In this document: in pieces, positions 32,105-42,597 of the stretch
How the letters are laid out: each line of letters begins with the position of its first letter
How positions within the stretch are numbered: position 1 is the first letter of the stretch
Assembly (NCBI GenBank): GCA_015698045.1
Contig: BLAL01000262.1
Span: 250,501-314,500, forward strand
DNA: 64,000 bases
Direction: 5' to 3'
Source: Rhizophagus clarus
Lineage: Eukaryota > Glomeromycota > Glomeromycetes > Glomerales > Glomeraceae
The notes under the pieces: generated by a model
The model's input: the letters and a program-made list of their open reading frames with translations, nothing else
What the model was told of the DNA's origin: nothing
The model's database searches: none
Program-made: the position numbers and the translations under genes

Positions 32105-32938
32105 ATGCAATCAAGTAGACCAACTATTTATCCTTCAATTATGGATACTTCATTTAATCGTCAACATGATATTACTTTCAACATTCCATCAAATGTAAGT
32201 GATGTGCAAGCGCTTGACAATACGTCTCAAACATTGCCTATTGTTGCTCCGCTTGCTACGCCACCTACCCAATTGAATATGAACGAGAGTCAGGCAGTGA
32301 CTCCTAATTATAGTTTACACCCTATGCAAAAATACCAACAGGTAGTAACTCATCCTCAAGAGACTGCTAATATGAGGGAATGCTTATTCTTTTATACGCC
32401 ACGAAATGATTTTCAAATGTATCACATCATTTGTAAAGAAATTTCATTTAATTTTGAAAGTGTATCTCAGTTGATAAGCAATAATGATGATAACTTGATG
32501 AATAATCACGTTCAACCCAGCGACATTTTCATATTTTATCACGAACAACCCGAAATTAAGAAAATTTATCAAGTAACTTGTGAAATGGTTTCACATACAT
32601 TTTTATTTCAATTTTTAAATAAAATTATTTATAACATTCAATTCGTCAATTGTGAACATCAGGAACAAGAATTTACCAAGATACATCAGGAAAATCTCAA
32701 ATTTCATTTGAAAAAAGATTTAATTCATTATCTGACGCCAAAAAATATTTACGAAGATAATTATAATGTACATAAGAGATTTATTCAAGATTATCGTATT
32801 TATGAAAGTATGATAAACTCTAATGCATATATGCCTAATAATTTTCAACAACATGATACAAATATTCTATCTTATGATCAATCTTACACCTCTCAACAAG
32901 ATAATAAGTTAGTTAATTCTCAAAATTATGGTAACTAA
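32105..32938 (+). CDS. Intronless orphan protein of 277 residues
   Basis: Function unknown. Residues 1-90 are low-complexity (Thr, Gln, Pro, Ser) with no signal peptide. Residues 95-215 look globular: ECLFFYTPRNDFQMYHIICK, FNFESVSQLI, SDIFIFYHEQPEIKKIYQVT, CEMVSHTFLFQFLNKIIYNI, and a His/Glu-rich EHQEQEFTKIHQENLKFHLK. The tail (220-277) is again Asn/Gln/Tyr-rich. The pattern of conserved-looking Cys, Tyr and aromatic residues suggests a small alpha/beta fold, but no known family could be assigned. Codon use and the clean frame next to a good TATA box support a real gene, probably a lineage-specific intronless one like the Asn-rich genes nearby. It is in front of a decayed Asn-rich copy (34153), on the same strand. 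Confidence 0.7.
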   Translation: MQSSRPTIYPSIMDTSFNRQHDITFNIPSNVSDVQALDNTSQTLPIVAPLATPPTQLNMNESQAVTPNYSLHPMQKYQQVVTHPQETANMRECLFFYTPRNDFQMYHIICKEISFNFESVSQLISNNDDNLMNNHVQPSDIFIFYHEQPEIKKIYQVTCEMVSHTFLFQFLNKIIYNIQFVNCEHQEQEFTKIHQENLKFHLKKDLIHYLTPKNIYEDNYNVHKRFIQDYRIYESMINSNAYMPNNFQQHDTNILSYDQSYTSQQDNKLVNSQNYGN

Positions 32939-34152
32939 GATTATAACAATTATGCTTTATATTCAGTTTATAAATTATTTATATTATTTATTACTGGTGG
33001 TTATTTTCTATAAATTTTATATTTTATCATTGATACATTATGTATTTTATTTATAAATATTTTACAATAAAGGCTTTTGGGTGTATTTTTATATGTTAAT
33101 AAGTTATTCTAAGTTGGGTAAAGTGATAGATATTATTGTGATTTATAAAATATTACCTACGAAAAATGGTGATTTCACGGTGATGAAATTTAATCCAAAA
33201 TATTTAAGGCTAGGGTTGGATCAGTCCAGTCACATAAAGATAAAAATTATTTCGGTTAGTGATGCCAGCTGACTGAGCCGTGAAATTTATTAAATGGTTT
33301 ACACATTTATCTGTAATTGCATATACTCAAAAAAAAAAAAAATTTATTATAAAAAAGAACATACAACGTAAAAAAAATTAATGAATGTCCATAAGTAATA
33401 ATTCATATTATTTTTTGTGTGCAACTGAATTTCCTGCTACGAAATAATCTATCCAGTTCAGCAGTTGACTTTTAAATTGCTTCACTTTCAGAAGTTTCAG
33501 GAGTCTTATATACATTATTTTCTTTAGCTGTTTCTCTTATTTACGAGAAATTTTTTATAATTTATTTGAAATGTCTGTTTCATTTTACAGGATAATTTTA
33601 AATATGTACATAAAATTGGAATTTTAAAAGAGTGGGCCGTTCGCTAATTTCTATTTGTCTACCTTATCAATAAAGTAACTACCTTCATCAATCACATTGC
33701 TAGATGAAATAATGATGGTTAACCAAACAGATATTTGAATCATCTGATATATAATTCTGGTTATGCAGTCCGGTCGCGTGAGACACTGAGCTGATATCAT
33801 TATTTGCAGTACATGCGGTAAATAATATAAAAAAAAAGGTATTTACGAAGAGGAATGATATTATTATAATTATATTATTTCCCGTCAAGGTGGTTGGTTA
33901 ATCTTTTTATAATTACTATATCTGTTATTGTCTTACAAACTAAACTGATCTAAACTTCGACTGGATAAATACATGTCGATCCTATTCTAGATTTAAATGT
34001 CACGTGGCACCGTAATAATGTAAAGCCTTAGTCTTTAACAGTACATATAACAAATACAAATTTTTTCTTCTACACAATAAGTCCAGCTTTTTTATTGGAA
34101 TCTCTAACAAAAGGAATTTAATAATTTATAAAAATTTCTCAACACATTGTCT
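32939..34152. other. Intergenic, nothing recognised
   Basis: An AATAAA at about 33066 may end the transcript of the gene at 32105. Open frames at 33081 and 33700 have no coding character. Confidence 0.45.
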
Positions 34153-34555
34153 ATGGATAATAATAACTCTCCACAAGCAATAATATTGACGAATCCAATT
34201 TTCATGAATCCTCAAGTGGATTTAATAGTCTTTCAAGTCAATATTTACCACTACCCAAGAGAGAAAAATGATCAACTCTTATCAGCAATATGATAAATAT
34301 TCCACGTTACGACTATCAACAGTCCATGTTCAATAATGTTCACTCTTCACATCTTATAACAACCAAAATCTACCGTTTCAATCTAATGTCCTTCCCCCGT
34401 TTAATCCGCTTGGCATTAATATTAATTCTTCTCAGTCAACTCATATTATCATGCCAGCAACAACTTCAGATATTCAAAATCTTCTTCAGCAGATTCATAC
34501 TTCTTTGAATCATTCTTCCTCGACAAATAAATCGCAAGCACGATTTCAACAATAA
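34153..34555 (+). pseudogene. Decayed Asn-rich family gene
   Basis: It starts MDNNNSPQAIILTNPIFMNP and ends with a clear family C-terminus: NQNLPFQSNVLPPFNPLGIN, INSSQSTHIIMPATTSDIQN, a polar tail and TAA at 34553. Between these the meaning passes through three frames (SSGFNSLSSQYLPLPKREK, then NMINIPRYDYQQSMFNNVHS, then YNNQNLP), so at least two shifts and one stop break it. The end is closest to the intact gene at 52569 (PLLNPFGININYPQ..MPATNSDIQ). Confidence 0.7.
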
Positions 34556-37500
34556 ATTTTTAAATTACTAAATGAATCATTTAATAATAATAATACTTTT
34601 TGTATTCTGTATATCTCATTAAGTCTATCATATATTCTTATATACTGAATTATTTTATATTATATTTTTTTTTTTTTATTTTCTAATTCACAATGCTGCC
34701 GTTTAAAACTGTTTGTATTGATATTCTCTAACATTATTCAAATAATGTTTTTAAAGTTCCTTTAACAGATACAATCATTAATTTTCATTTAAAAATTTTG
34801 ATTAAGTTTGGATATTAAAAAATTGATACATAAGAATTTTATTTTAGTAATAGCGTGTTACGCAAAATAATTTAACAACAAAGGTAATGTGTGCAATATA
34901 AAAAAATTTGTGAGATTACGTAAATGAATATAATTAGAATAAATCATATATTCAATTGTCAGTTTTTGATCAATCAAGCTGAAAATTCATTGCTGATCTC
35001 AAATCTTGAAACGTAAATGTTCATGTAAAATATCACTGATAGTAAATATACCGTTAGAAGTTAACGTGATCAATTTTACCAAATTTTATTCCCGTCCAGC
35101 TGAAAAATTTACACGATGTTAAAAACGTTTTATTTTTAGATGGAATCGTGGGAGAAATTTTGCAAAAAAACATGACATTTCTTTGTTAATTCTTTAATTA
35201 TTAACTACTTGCCGTTACGCAATAAATCACGTGAATTTATCGGAAAGGTGGTGCGTCGTTACACAAAAAAATATATAAAAAATTTTCTCAATTAGTTTTG
35301 GCATCATTTGATCGTTTTTTTTTTCTTTTTTAAAAGACAATACTTTTCATTGAACTAGATTATCACTTTTTAGAAACTGTATTCGCAACTTGAGAAGCTA
35401 CGCAAAAGTATGAAAAAGGACGAACAGTAAGGTTTAGTCTCCCTTAGAGATAACAGGAGATATTACTGGGTTGGATAAAGAAGAAAATGAAGCTGCCCGG
35501 GGAATCGTTACGCCAAGTGAGGAAACTCCAATTTATTAATTTAATAATAACATCCTTAAGTCATTGTTTAGAATATATTGCTTCTTAATTAATTCATGTT
35601 TTAATAGTTTATGGTTCAGACATTCCTTATTACACTTCATAATGTTATTGAATTAAAGCATAACAACATGTATCAGTTTCTACTGAAGTCACTTCCAATG
35701 CATCAGATCATCAAGATCATCATCTATCGACGCTACTTCATCCAATGTTACGTGAGAAATAATGACAGGAAACATTATAAATTAGTTAGATCATTTAATA
35801 GATTCAGCTAGTAATGGTAGTGGGACATGGACAATTTCTAGTTAAAATACCACAATTTATTAGTATCCATCAATATAGCATAAAGTTTACATTGTTGACT
35901 TTATGCTACCAAGATACTGATTTTATGTGTTATCGGATCCTATCTGAACGGTAAGATATATTTCCAATTAAAAAATCTTTTGATCGATTGAGTACTTTTC
36001 TTTTGTAAATAGTTTTCGTTAAATTAATGTAATTTATATCCAGTGGATTTATGAATCAAGATTTCTTGATAGTAACTAATTGGATATTATAGGTTATCGT
36101 AGCGTCATCATCATCCGTTGTACACAATATATATTCTTTGAAATAGCATTTAATAATGTTGATATTACCATCCTTAATAACTTGTGATGAGGACGAAAAA
36201 CAATTTTTAAAGAGACTGGAAATCAGTTTGATACGAATAAAGTTAGTAGTTTTAATATTTTTAATCACATTTATTAACAAAAATACGTTACGATGCTTCT
36301 TATTAAGATTTTTTTGCTAAATAACTAATTTAATTTCATGATGATGGCAAAAAAATGTATTTCGTCAGATATTCTGATTCCTGATTAAGACACGATTGAA
36401 TAATCGTTCAGCTAAGGTGTATAGTTCATTAAGAGAAAATATAATGATGGTGCATATTATCGATCTTATCGAGTGAGAAACAAAGAATAATTCAAATAAC
36501 TTAATATAATTTAATAATAGTTGTAGTAATAATATACGAATAAACGTACTCTTGTTTTGTGTTAATCAAATTTATAATTAATATCTTATATATATTTGTT
36601 TTAAACAACAAGCTAGGTATACACTGACGCTTTACTTTATTATCAATAATAATAAAATATGAAGATTGAGAAATTTAAGTTATAAAATTACATATTATGG
36701 AATGTATTTGATGTGGTTTATAATAAAAAGAGGTAGAGTTTAATAATATGATTTGTAATATGATGGACGAGTACCAACATGTATTAAAATAAAATAAATG
36801 TAATTCTTGAATTCCTTTATGGAATCATCTCGAATTTGTGAATTTCCATAGAAAAAAAAAAAATTTGAATGAACTCGACACGAGTTATATTTATTATAAA
36901 TTATTTTAAAGTTTAATAATTAAGAGTACTCTCATAATTTATATCATTGTATATGAATTATAATTATAAATTAATCTTGTTCAAATAAAAAATTATCTAA
37001 TTTGATATATAAAAATAAATAATTACTTTTTTATTCGTGTCTGTAAACGACATAAAAATAAGTATGTAAATTTCAAATTCCGGCTACTTTATCTAGTTAA
37101 TCGATTCGTTTAATTTTAATTCGAATATTGTTCAGTTGGAAAATTAAAAAATTAAAAAGTTTTATAAACCTGACGATGGCGAATTCGTAACGCTAACGTT
37201 CCTCGAATCTATCCCTTTCAATCCAATAACGTGGTGGGATATTCCCGCTATAAAATTCACAATTTTTTTCGATCTGCTTCTAAAATTTAAAACATTGTAC
37301 GCGCCAAAAATTCTGGTCCAATTTGATAATAAGAACGATAATTAATAATTATTAAATTTTCATTACCCGAAAATGGCCTGTACTTATATAATTAATTTAA
37401 TATATACACAATATTGTTTATACCCAAATTTGATTTTAAAATCCAGATAATAGATATTATCAATATTACTAAGAATCATATTTATTGGTTTAAAAGAAGT

Positions 37501-39148
37501 ATTTATCAATTATGTAACAAAAATGTCGTAAAATCAACACGTTGATAATTTTTTTTTTTTTTGAATAACGCATAATAGAACTTCTTTATTAGTTTATATT
37601 AAAAAGTATGTTAACAACGATACTGACAAGAAAAAATTCTAGACTACTTCTATAAATAAAAGAAGCCCTAATCCGTTAAACTTTGCTTCCACCGAGCGAT
37701 CATCCGCTACCTCTGACTACCTTCCTCCTACTGTAAAAAGAAAAAAGAAAAAGCACATTACAACCTCTTGAGGATAACTCCCGCAACCTACTGCGAGGCG
37801 CTCAAGGAAAACACCACCCACCTTTAACTACTACCAGAACCTCATCAAGAAAATTAAAATAAAAGAAATAATGTTGATTTCAAAATCTATTCTAAGTTTG
37901 TTCTATACTAAGAACTATTGTAGAGTAAAAAAATATAAAAAATAAAATCAATTTAAAAAATATAGTTGAAGGAGCTATTAAGCCTATTGTAAAAGTGAAA
38001 AAAATTTAGTGAGAAAGTAATACAGTATATAAAATTAAAAGAATGAATAATTTTTCTTTTTCGAATTTCTCTTGTATATAATCGTAAATTTTCGGAACCT
38101 ACGGTTCCGATGGTCGTACAGGATATCGTGAGGACTATTGACACGAAGTTTTCTTTGTAAAACGATTGCGTCGCATAGTCTGTATTTCCTGGCTTGTCGA
38201 TGTCGGTAACGGTATTTTTTCTTTTCCGTTTCTTCTTTTTTTTTTGTTATGTTAGGTTTCGGGTTCGTTGTTTATGATCGATACTTCGATATTATCATTA
38301 TTACATATTTCGTGAGGATACAGATAAATTTAACTGTTTAGAAATTTAATTCCGAATTTTCAATTTCTGGCTCGACACTGTCGATAAAATTTTTGTAACA
38401 ACAGATGTTTGTGTAAATGCATCTTTGTAGTTTCCTTCCGATAAGGAAGGAAACATTTGCGTCTCAACTTCCTTTTGAAGAACATTTCTTTCTTCAACTT
38501 TTTTTAAAAGTTTGTTTTTTTTCATTAAAAATATTAGGAAGAGGAGTTTTTTCATAGTTGTACTTGTGCTTTGGAGTTCCATCATGTTGTTACAGAGGGT
38601 ATTATTATAATTTTAATTTTATTTTCTTTATTTAAGATAAAATATAAGTTTAACTGTTTAACCATGAAAGAAAGAAGTTTTGAAATTTTGAGGAAACTGA
38701 TTGTTATTTTTTTGTTTATTTATATTCGTTTCTTTTTTCGGTGATACACGTGATGATCATGATGATTTTCAGACACGTTATTATCGTGCAGCATTATAAA
38801 AAAATAACAAAAACACTTATAAGTTATAACCTTTCACAGGTAACTGTTCGTCTTTACAGACCTACAAAATACAAAAATTTACCTTTTCGCTTTCTATATG
38901 CTGAGGCTGTTGAGACTGTGATGATGAAAAAAAAACAAAAAAGCCCGTAACTTTTTACTAAGCCTTTGATGAACACCAATAGTTTTTCAGTTTACACAAA
39001 TGACACTGATCTACATCATGAACAACGAACTTTCTAAATCTAAACGCCTCAAAAACATGAATTTCCTTATTAGAACTTTCCTCACATGCGTTTTTCCTTT
39101 AAATCGACAATTCCCACTGACAAATATTTTCGATGATTACGCTGTACG
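34556..39148. other. Gene-poor stretch with relics
   Basis: Possible coding relics only. At 35448-35540 a frame reads GDITGLDKEENEAARGIVTP. At 37675-37860 a GC-richer island (reading frames such as PLEDNSRNLLRGAQG) may be a decayed exon. At 38346-38585 (minus) a 79-codon frame contains KKVEERNVLQKEVETQMFPS, a coiled-coil-like piece of unknown origin. A hairpin lies at 35862-35919. Nothing here could be named. Confidence 0.35.
35862..35919. repeat. Imperfect hairpin
   Basis: Stem AGCATAAAGT with ACTTTATGCT is perfect, and the outer arms AGTATC and GATACT also pair, with small bulges between. The loop is about 11 bases. It may be a foldback relic or a structured transcript; there is no further evidence for either. 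Confidence 0.7.
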
Positions 39149-39157
39149 GCTGTAGCC

Positions 39158-39288
39158 GCAAATATATCGTTTTTGATTAAGGAGGTGATGCTTTTTAATT
39201 ATAAAAGTTAGTTGTACAAACTGTTGTATCGTTTTTGATTATTGAAAAAAAAAAAATTGTGTCGTTTTTGATTATTCGATAGTATCAC
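39158..39288 (+). repeat. Left TIR of the 1.73-kb element
   Basis: Begins GCAAATATATCGTTTTTGAT and ends GATAGTATCAC. Internal repeats of CGTTTTTGATTA lie at about 39169, 39229 and 39263. Confidence 0.85.
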
Positions 39289-39739
39289 GTTTTATTTATT
39301 TAATTTATACTAAACAAGTTAATATTGTATAACATTTAACGCGTTCACATAATAATAATATACTTTTTCTACACACGACAAATTTTTTAACCTTATTTTC
39401 TTTGCCAAAAGTTCGATTTCTTTTTTGATATTTTCATTCTTAAATATATAATAATTTTACAATAAATTTGCGTTTCATAACCTTGTTTATATTTTTCGCG
39501 TGATAATTTATATCTTATTATATATAAAATTTCTTTCTATCACCGGTTTAAGTAGGTTATTCCTTTTTTTGTGTTTTTTAGCGGTGGTAGATTAGTAGTG
39601 TTTTTCAATTTTTTGTTCTTCATGTAATAGTCTACTTAAATTCGTGTCATGTTAGGTTCCTAACTGACACCCTGTAATAAAAATAAAAATAAAATTTCTT
39701 TCTATAAGTATGTAACGTTACTTACTATATAATATGAAA

Positions 39740-40616
39740 ATCAAATCAATGATGGTTCAGCAAATGTACCATTCGATCGTGCAGCAGAATGGTATATATC
39801 AAATGCAAATCTTTTAAAAAATTATCGTTTAAAAAATCAAAGTAGACAAGTTACTCCTAAACTCGTTAAAACTGTAGAACGTGTACAAGGAGCGGTGGAT
39901 TACTTAGCATGGAAAACCAAAAATGGAACGGTAAAATCGACAAATCGTATTGACGATATTTTAGTCTTAACCAGTTTAGGAAGAGAGTTGGGGTTTCTCA
40001 AATCAAATTAGGGTTAGCTAAAGATCAACAGTGCTGGTATTGGGTTATGTACTGTTCTGGTGATGGTAGCAATTGCCAAAGATTATGTGGTGGTATAGGA
40101 AAATGTAATGAAAATTGTGAAATTATAATTTACGAAATAATTTAAAAAATGGAAATGATATGCATCATTGTATTTGTAGCCTCTGTGTGTCGGTTATCTT
40201 GGTTATCTTCAGAAAATCCATTGCGAATTACAATCCAAGGAACCCATTCAATATATAAAGAAGTCGGATATAATAAAGCCAAGGCGCCAATGATGCTCAT
40301 GAATCGATTTGAAGTTTTTCGGGTTGTTTCTGTTTGAATATAGATTTTGTTTTATATTTTATTAATTAGTTTACTAATTTACAGCCAGGTTATTATGGGT
40401 TTGGGTTATATATCATTGTTAATCTTACAAAGAACAAACTTACCCATTAAACCCCATGGATTTTATTTACGAAGTTCTAGTACATTGCGCCTGATTCAAG
40501 AGAATCATAATAATAACATAACACTTGAAGACGCAAGAAAAATTTTAACTGATAGTGTTGAATTTGGAGTGTATATGCATAGCGATGAAATAGATATTGA
40601 CAATTCTTTGTTTTAA
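39740..40616 (+). pseudogene. Unrecognised coding sequence inside the TIR element
   Basis: Three successive open pieces lie on the plus strand. 39740-40010 reads NVPFDRAAEWYISNANLLKN, then RQVTPKLVKTVERVQGAVDY and TNRIDDILVLTSLGRELG. After a one-base shift, 40000-40144 reads VSQIKLGLAKDQQCWYWVMY, then CSGDGSNCQRLCGG and KCNENCE, a Cys-rich run that could bind metal. 40149-40336 reads ITIQGTHSIYKEVGYNKAKA; then a possible intron with acceptor TTTACTAATTTACAG at about 40382; then 40384-40616 reads GFYLRSSSTLRLIQENHNNN and ITLEDARKILTDSVEFGVYM to a TAA. The parts may belong to one disrupted gene. No family was recognised, and no DDE motif is visible. Confidence 0.4.
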
Positions 40617-40763
40617 ATAGCTTAATAAAAATATAATACGAATAATGTAATAGTAATAGTTTGTTCGAGTAAATAATAAGGAAAACAAAAAATAATTTGA
40701 AATTAATTATTTATTAAAACTAAAGCCTGCGATGTGCGAACGCGATATTATACATGTGACTAT

Positions 40764-40889
40764 GTGATACTATCGAATAATCAAAAATAATACAATTTTT
40801 TTCAATAATCAAAAACGATACAACAGTTTGTACAACTAACTTTTATAATTAAAAAGCATCGCCTCCTTAATCAAAAACGATATATTTGC
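40764..40889 (-). repeat. Right TIR of the 1.73-kb element
   Basis: The inverse of the left TIR with few differences, mainly shorter A runs and one or two substitutions in the inner binding-site words. Confidence 0.85.
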
Positions 40890-40898
40890 GCTGTAGGC

Positions 40899-41516
40899 TC
40901 AAAGACAGGATTTTTTAAGTTTATAGTAATCAAAACAGCACAATCAAAACATTTATTAGATTTTTCTTCAACAAGTAATATACTTAGGATTTTATTTTCG
41001 CTTCGTCCCTAGCTGTGATCTTCCCTTTGCTTACGCCATGTCAGACAAGTCAGACAATTGATGGCGATGCAGTGAACACGACAGATTTCTCACTTCTCAA
41101 GATTGTATCACTCAAGCGAAACGAATATAAACCTTCAGATCTTTCGGATCTTTTACGACTATTCGATTTTTATATTATAAAGAATATTCTTCCTTGAAGT
41201 TTGATGTGGTCAGAGGTTTCGCAACATCAATCTTTTTGACCCTTCCATCAAAAATTATATTCATAAATTCAGGACTGGTACCGTTCTATTTCTAATATTA
41301 ACATGAGTCTTACACCATCTGCAATAGAATGTTACCCATATTATATAATCATGCAGATCAGACTGTTGATCATCAATTTGCGATATACATTTTGATTTTG
41401 GCGTAATTTTTTTTCACCCAACTTTTCAAAATGCCAAAATGACGTCCACGAAAAAATTCTATGCATAAATCATCATCTTTTTGTAGGCGTCAAGCTTTAA
41501 GAAGTGCTGTACGTTC
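40899..41516. other. Intergenic with a possible coding relic
   Basis: On the minus strand (about 41150-41460) short pieces such as DLHDYIIWVTFYCRWCKTHV suggest a decayed gene, in more than one frame. No family was assigned. Confidence 0.25.
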
Positions 41517-42597
41517 TAGGGATCGGAATCGATTCTGCGATAATCGAATTAATCGAAAGTCGATGCTAAATCGACTAATCAAAAATCGCACAAAAAAATC
41601 GAATCTGGCGTAGTTGCTGCGGTTAAAATATTTTCATGTGCACAATCGTTTATTTTAATTAGATAGATGACATTATTGATATCTAGAGCTCCGAAGGGTA
41701 GGGCTCAATTCGGGTTACCCGTCGGGTTGACTCGAAATATTCGGGTCGGGCTATCAAATTCGTGACGATATCGGGTCAGGTTACAGGTTTGACCCGACCC
41801 GATTGACCGAAGTTTTTTAACTCAAGTTCAAGGTTAAAAAACTGTTTACTTGTAAAAAATATTTGTTATAAACAGTTTAAGAAAACCGTTTTTTTGAACA
41901 TAAAAAAAAAAAATATATATTTTATAAGCTATTAATAAACGCTGCCTACTGCCAAACGTTTTTTAACGTATAATTTAATAAAAACCGTTACGCAACGTTT
42001 TTGATATCTGATATGTAATTTAATAAAAAAGACGTTGCGCGTTTTTTTTCCTAACAACTCGATAAAAAACTTGCATAATTTAATTAAAAAAAAACGTTCG
42101 CAACGCTTTTTTTTTTTTTGATATTTTATTAATAAACGTTTTTTTTAATGCATAATTTGATTAAAAAAAATTTTCGCAACGTTTTTTTTTTTTTGATATT
42201 TTATTAAAAAACGTTGCGCGTTTTTTGATATCAGATATATAATTTAATTAAAAAAAAAACGTTTCGCAACGTTTTTAATACATAATTTAATTTAAAATAA
42301 AAACGGTTCGCAACGTTTTTTTTTATTAAAAAACGTCTCGAAACGTTTTTACAATTTTTTTTTTATTAATCTAATCATCCGAAGTAACCCGAATACTTTC
42401 GGGTCAACGGGTCGGGTCTGATCAGAGCAGGTTACCCGAACCGAACCGACTGACCCGTTCGAGCTCTATTCATGTCGCAGAGAATCGATTAATCGAAACC
42501 GAAAATCGAATCTCAGAATCGAATCTTGCGAGACGATTAATCGCGATTAGTCGATTCTAGAATCGATTCTCAAAATTAGAATCGACTCCAATCCCTA
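41517..42597. mobile_element. Palindrome-rich TIR element (outer)
   Basis: The left end is TAGGGATCGGAATCGATTCT; the right end, inverted, is TAGGGATTGGAGTCGATTCT. Both ends continue into dense ATCGATT/GATTCGA words that fold on themselves. A third, short copy of the same family is at 49321-49432. The ends resemble those of some hAT elements, but no clear 8-bp target duplication was found. There is no coding capacity, and a second TIR element lies inside. Confidence 0.65.
41699..42468. mobile_element. Nested TIR element with CGGGTCGGGTT ends
   Basis: Left end TAGGGCTCAATTCGGGT, right end inverted TAGAGCTCGAACGGGTC, followed on both sides by GC-rich CGGGTTACCCG / GGGTCGGGT words. The core (about 41930-42345) is a degenerate array of units near 50-60 bp, each with an AACGTT centre in T/A runs (for example AAAACGTTGCGCGTTTTTT) and a TAATTTAATTAAAA spacer. 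It sits wholly inside the outer element, so it is probably a later insertion. A relic of the same end sequence lies at 10101-10161. Confidence 0.6.

Larger units (their letters stand above)
39158..40889. mobile_element. 1.73-kb TIR DNA transposon, Mutator-like by ends
   Basis: Long terminal inverted repeats (about 130 bp) lie at 39158-39288 and 40764-40889 and are almost identical. Each contains three copies of the word CGTTTTTGATTA in one orientation, plausible transposase binding sites. Direct flanks GCTGTAGCC (39149-39157) and GCTGTAGGC (40890-40898) match in 8 of 9 bases and look like a 9-bp target duplication. Long TIRs plus a 9-bp duplication are typical of Mutator-like elements. The interior carries coding sequence on the plus strand that is not recognisable as a transposase, so this may be a non-autonomous element carrying captured gene sequence, or a divergent transposon. 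Confidence 0.72.
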
